Assembly (NCBI GenBank): GCA_013816485.1
Contig: JACDEI010000014.1
Location: forward strand, 1 to 64,000
DNA: 64,000 bases
From: Planctomycetota bacterium
Lineage (GTDB): Bacteria; Planctomycetota; UBA11346
Direction: 5' to 3'
Part shown: positions 62,901 to 64,000 of the stretch, one piece after another
Numbering within the stretch: position 1 is the first letter of the stretch
Layout of the letters: the number at the start of each line of letters is the position of its first letter
Translations under genes and position numbers: made by a program
Notes under the pieces: generated by a model
What the model was told of the DNA's origin: nothing
Seen by the model: the letters and a program-made list of their open reading frames with translations, nothing else
Databases searched by the model: none

Positions 62901-64000
62901 ATCTAGGCGGCGTGCGGCATGCAGAGCCGACGAACGCGTCGCCAGCGTTGCACCACTGCGACGGGCCTGATCCAGAAAGTTGCGGCGCAAGGCTACGGCT
63001 TCTTCACCAATGAAAATCACCCACGCACGACCAGCCGCGGTCTCGACCTGCCAGCGGGCCTTGCGGTCACTCGCCGGCAGACGATCGGATACTTCACGCA
63101 GCGCACGGGCACGATCCTTGATGCGATTGACGGCCTGACGCAGCGCTCCGAGCTCCCCCGGATCGACCCGTTCACGCAGTTCGCGTTCGACCTGGCTGTT
63201 GACCTGGTTGCGCGCATGGGCCGCGACCCGCGCGAGCGTTTCGCCACGGCGATCGGCCTCGGCGAGCGCCGGCAGATCCCAGTTCGCCAGGGTCGGCAAC
63301 GCCGCAGCCAACGCCTTGCCGTCGTCATCGCGCTCGCGCGCGGTGCGCGAGAGCTCATCGCTCGCCGCCAGGGTTCCGAGTTCACCAATGCGTTTCGGCA
63401 CGTCAGCGATCAGCGTCAGCGCCGCACGCAGACGTTCCTGCGCCGCCTTCACCTGCGAGCTAGGCAGACTGGCCATGGCGCGCACCAGGTCGGGATCGCT
63501 TACCGCTTCGACCGGTTGGCCGTTGCTGTCGCGGCCGTCTCGACAGCGCAGGTCGGCGTCACCGAGCACCTGCGGCTGCTGGCCTTTGCGCGCGATAGCT
63601 AGGCCGATGCCGTTGTTGCCCTGGAGTTGGTAGAGATCGAGCTCGATCGGATGCCAGCCGGCGGACAGTTTGAGCGTACGTTTGAAGTCCTTGTAGGAAT
63701 GGCTGTCGAACGCGTCGTTGGGCGTCGCTTCCTGCCCGGCGATCTTCGCCCGCACACCATCGTTGCCACCAACGGTGATGTCCCATTCGCCATCCTGCGA
63801 AATACGGATCTCACCCTGCCAACGAACACAGAAGTCGGTGCGACCAAGGCCTGGGATATCGCGATCCTTCCAGTTGGGATTGCCGACTTCCTGGAACTTC
63901 ACCGGGCCGTTGAAATCTTTGCCCTGACGGAATTGTGCCATCAGACCAGGCTTCCAGCCGGCAGCCCCACGCGAGGCCAGACAGCGGACATCGCTCTCGC
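59937..64000 (-). CDS. Giant PA14 plus Ala/Gln-rich coiled-coil protein, 5' end outside window
   Basis: The frame is open to the window edge, so only the C-terminal 1353 residues are seen. ATG 63941 is internal, because in-frame sequence upstream (DVRCLASRGAAGWKPGL) resembles the ADLRCRDGRD end of the PA14 unit. A PA14-like domain (DFNGPVKFQEVGNPNWKDRD, ISQDGEWDITVGGNDGVRAK, LSAGWHPIELDLYQL) leads into about 450 residues of charged helices, then a low-complexity Gln/Pro/Ala segment (repeats of AAQDA and AGQQPQ), an Ala-rich coiled coil (ADKAQASADKAQAQADKSQ), a Gly/Glu/Lys tract (GEGKGEGKGEGQGKGEG) and a helical tail. DUF4175-like planctomycete proteins have similar tails. Probably an envelope-spanning structural or scaffolding protein. 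Confidence 0.8.
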   Translation of the reverse strand, partial: ESDVRCLASRGAAGWKPGLMAQFRQGKDFNGPVKFQEVGNPNWKDRDIPGLGRTDFCVRWQGEIRISQDGEWDITVGGNDGVRAKIAGQEATPNDAFDSHSYKDFKRTLKLSAGWHPIELDLYQLQGNNGIGLAIARKGQQPQVLGDADLRCRDGRDSNGQPVEAVSDPDLVRAMASLPSSQVKAAQERLRAALTLIADVPKRIGELGTLAASDELSRTARERDDDGKALAAALPTLANWDLPALAEADRRGETLARVAAHARNQVNSQVERELRERVDPGELGALRQAVNRIKDRARALREVSDRLPASDRKARWQVETAAGRAWVIFIGEEAVALRRNFLDQARRSGATLATRSSALHAARRLDGLGVRVDEVLANLRDLPNDLHPASDRLNQQADRLAEIIRETEHWERTFEVHNLGERAAPLVAELRALEPLRKDDPEMARGRWELAVNATNLLMRRVRQGRHAEKAEQVDKLMAKWSDDIRPNELADRLNEFAQQNDGWHEGLDRLTAEQLADSAKGLGQSPQDIRVLENTVLDLDEARLAEAVEGERRFSQNRDPIAKAYIALAADIGVVVDTPMTPTAPMVQAFAERAFALINQRGEDAKKQEIAKAEKRETDTAESKELDALAEQLAKAADKKEERDAAVAKLEELAKDAERAEAAQQQADLAKELQDLLREQNALAAEELAARRAFAEAEKKLAIQLPAIAEQAKKAAEKTTGELAKALAKAAEDAPQAAKEISELANDALAKGPEAASPADAQAQDPQQPANAPQDAVAQDAAAQDAAAQDAAAQDAQKNPQQPQDAQAKNPQQAQQQPGQQPQQPQAGQQPQQPQDAQAQNEQAQNAQSPQAVQQPQNAQQQPPQAGQQPQAGQQPQAGQQPQNNEPANTPEAAASTAELVARAHAAADQLEQQIAQPLAEKFQEATQSGDPTAQAAAEVGRQVAEAAADQRAAAERLAQVLEQQAENREELASALQQAAAMEQSDSAQAEGSEKQSAAERKAEQAQERADKAQASADKAQAQADKSQAQAEAAAAEARQADGDAQAQQNAQQQAAQAEANAANAQQEAVAAQERALDAQAAALEAAVASGTAPEHLAEAVGNLAQAQSNSLAALENASENASPSASPAAQAKTAEQAGENLQRAAEALAALGAATTKAASEAAQELAASASEAAAEAAAANGEGQQPGEGKAPGEGEAQAKGEGKGEGKGEGQGKGEGEGQGESPSAASQAAANALAAMQAGGDQRNALNAASKAMAAAAQQARLASSMGKGQGKGEGQSGQGENQGKAKGTGEAGSAAGMRRAPPGIDQADWARAQEKQRTDVGTVSIERFSEEHQEAIRAYLRRLGEGK
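60330..60435 (-). repeat. In-frame Gly-Glu-Gly-Lys coding repeat
   Basis: Six-base-period repeat inside the giant coiled-coil gene that encodes alternating GEGKGEG/GQGKGEG. It keeps the reading frame. Likely length-variable by slippage. Confidence 0.7.
61335..61700 (-). repeat. In-frame Gln/Pro/Ala coding repeats
   Basis: Several tandem units inside the giant gene. An AAQDA unit of 15 bases is repeated about four times near 61612-61685, and a PQAGQQ unit of 18 bases is repeated about three times near 61353-61405. Units are nearly identical at DNA level, so slippage would change protein length in steps of five or six residues. Confidence 0.75.

Noticed and set aside
1-64000. tRNA, rRNA or riboswitch genes
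   Set aside because: I read the larger intergenic gaps by eye for cloverleaf features and T-loop consensus and found none. Covariance-model searches could not be run, so small RNAs may be missed.

Overview
The window is high-G+C DNA from a bacterial chromosome. The most likely source is a member of the Planctomycetota/Verrucomicrobiota/Lentisphaerota (PVC) group. This rests on the adjacent DUF1592-type cytochrome-domain protein and DUF1552 protein, many very large secreted beta-propeller/PA14/Ig proteins, a squalene-cyclase-like secreted protein next to a giant Ala/Gln coiled-coil protein, and hairpins built from 8-9 bp tandem repeats between genes. No rRNA, tRNA, phage, transposase or CRISPR gene was seen. 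The phylum call is inference.

Layout. 1-11.1 kb is mostly housekeeping: recG, an RlmK-type rRNA methyltransferase, then on the minus strand a tight operon (rsmE, a membrane protein, PilO-like and PilP-like proteins, a TPR protein and a small unknown protein), then on the plus strand murA, a cyclodeaminase-family gene and an AsmA-like protein. 11.1-20.8 kb is a mosaic: nested inverted repeats, a halogenase-like flavoprotein, a small POTRA-like secreted protein, a hybrid histidine kinase, a secreted EEP-family nuclease/phosphatase, a TetR regulator, a GH5 glycosidase, a KDG kinase, a MazG-type pyrophosphohydrolase and a conserved unknown. 20.8-36.1 kb has a VWA protein bracketed by inverted repeats, a two-component system, a MalK-type ATPase, a GH13 plus glycogen-debranching fusion, a DASS-family anion transporter, a DinG-like helicase, an IclR regulator and an EI24-like membrane protein.

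36.2-58.2 kb is an accessory island for extracellular breakdown. It holds two paralogous AraC regulators flanking a GH8 (Rex-like) xylanolytic enzyme, three beta-propeller proteins that share an embedded EF-hand-like loop, two tandem secreted nucleoside-hydrolase fusions, and the DUF1592/DUF1552 pair. 58.9-64 kb holds a toroid (squalene-cyclase-like) secreted protein and the C-terminal part of a giant PA14/coiled-coil protein that runs off the window.

Three patterns stand out. First, in two unrelated places a complete gene is followed on the same strand by a cargo gene and then by a second, diverged copy of only the 3' end of the first gene (EEP gene / histidine kinase / remnant; DUF1552 gene / 1227-aa propeller gene / remnant). 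This looks like insertion of single-gene cassettes at the 3' ends of host genes. Second, at least six intergenic regions carry a hairpin whose arms are short tandem 8-9-mers. The repeat word differs from locus to locus, but one 24-bp arm recurs in inverted orientation on both sides of the VWA gene. Third, the secreted propeller, nucleoside-hydrolase and GH8 genes form a symmetrical block with paired paralogues.
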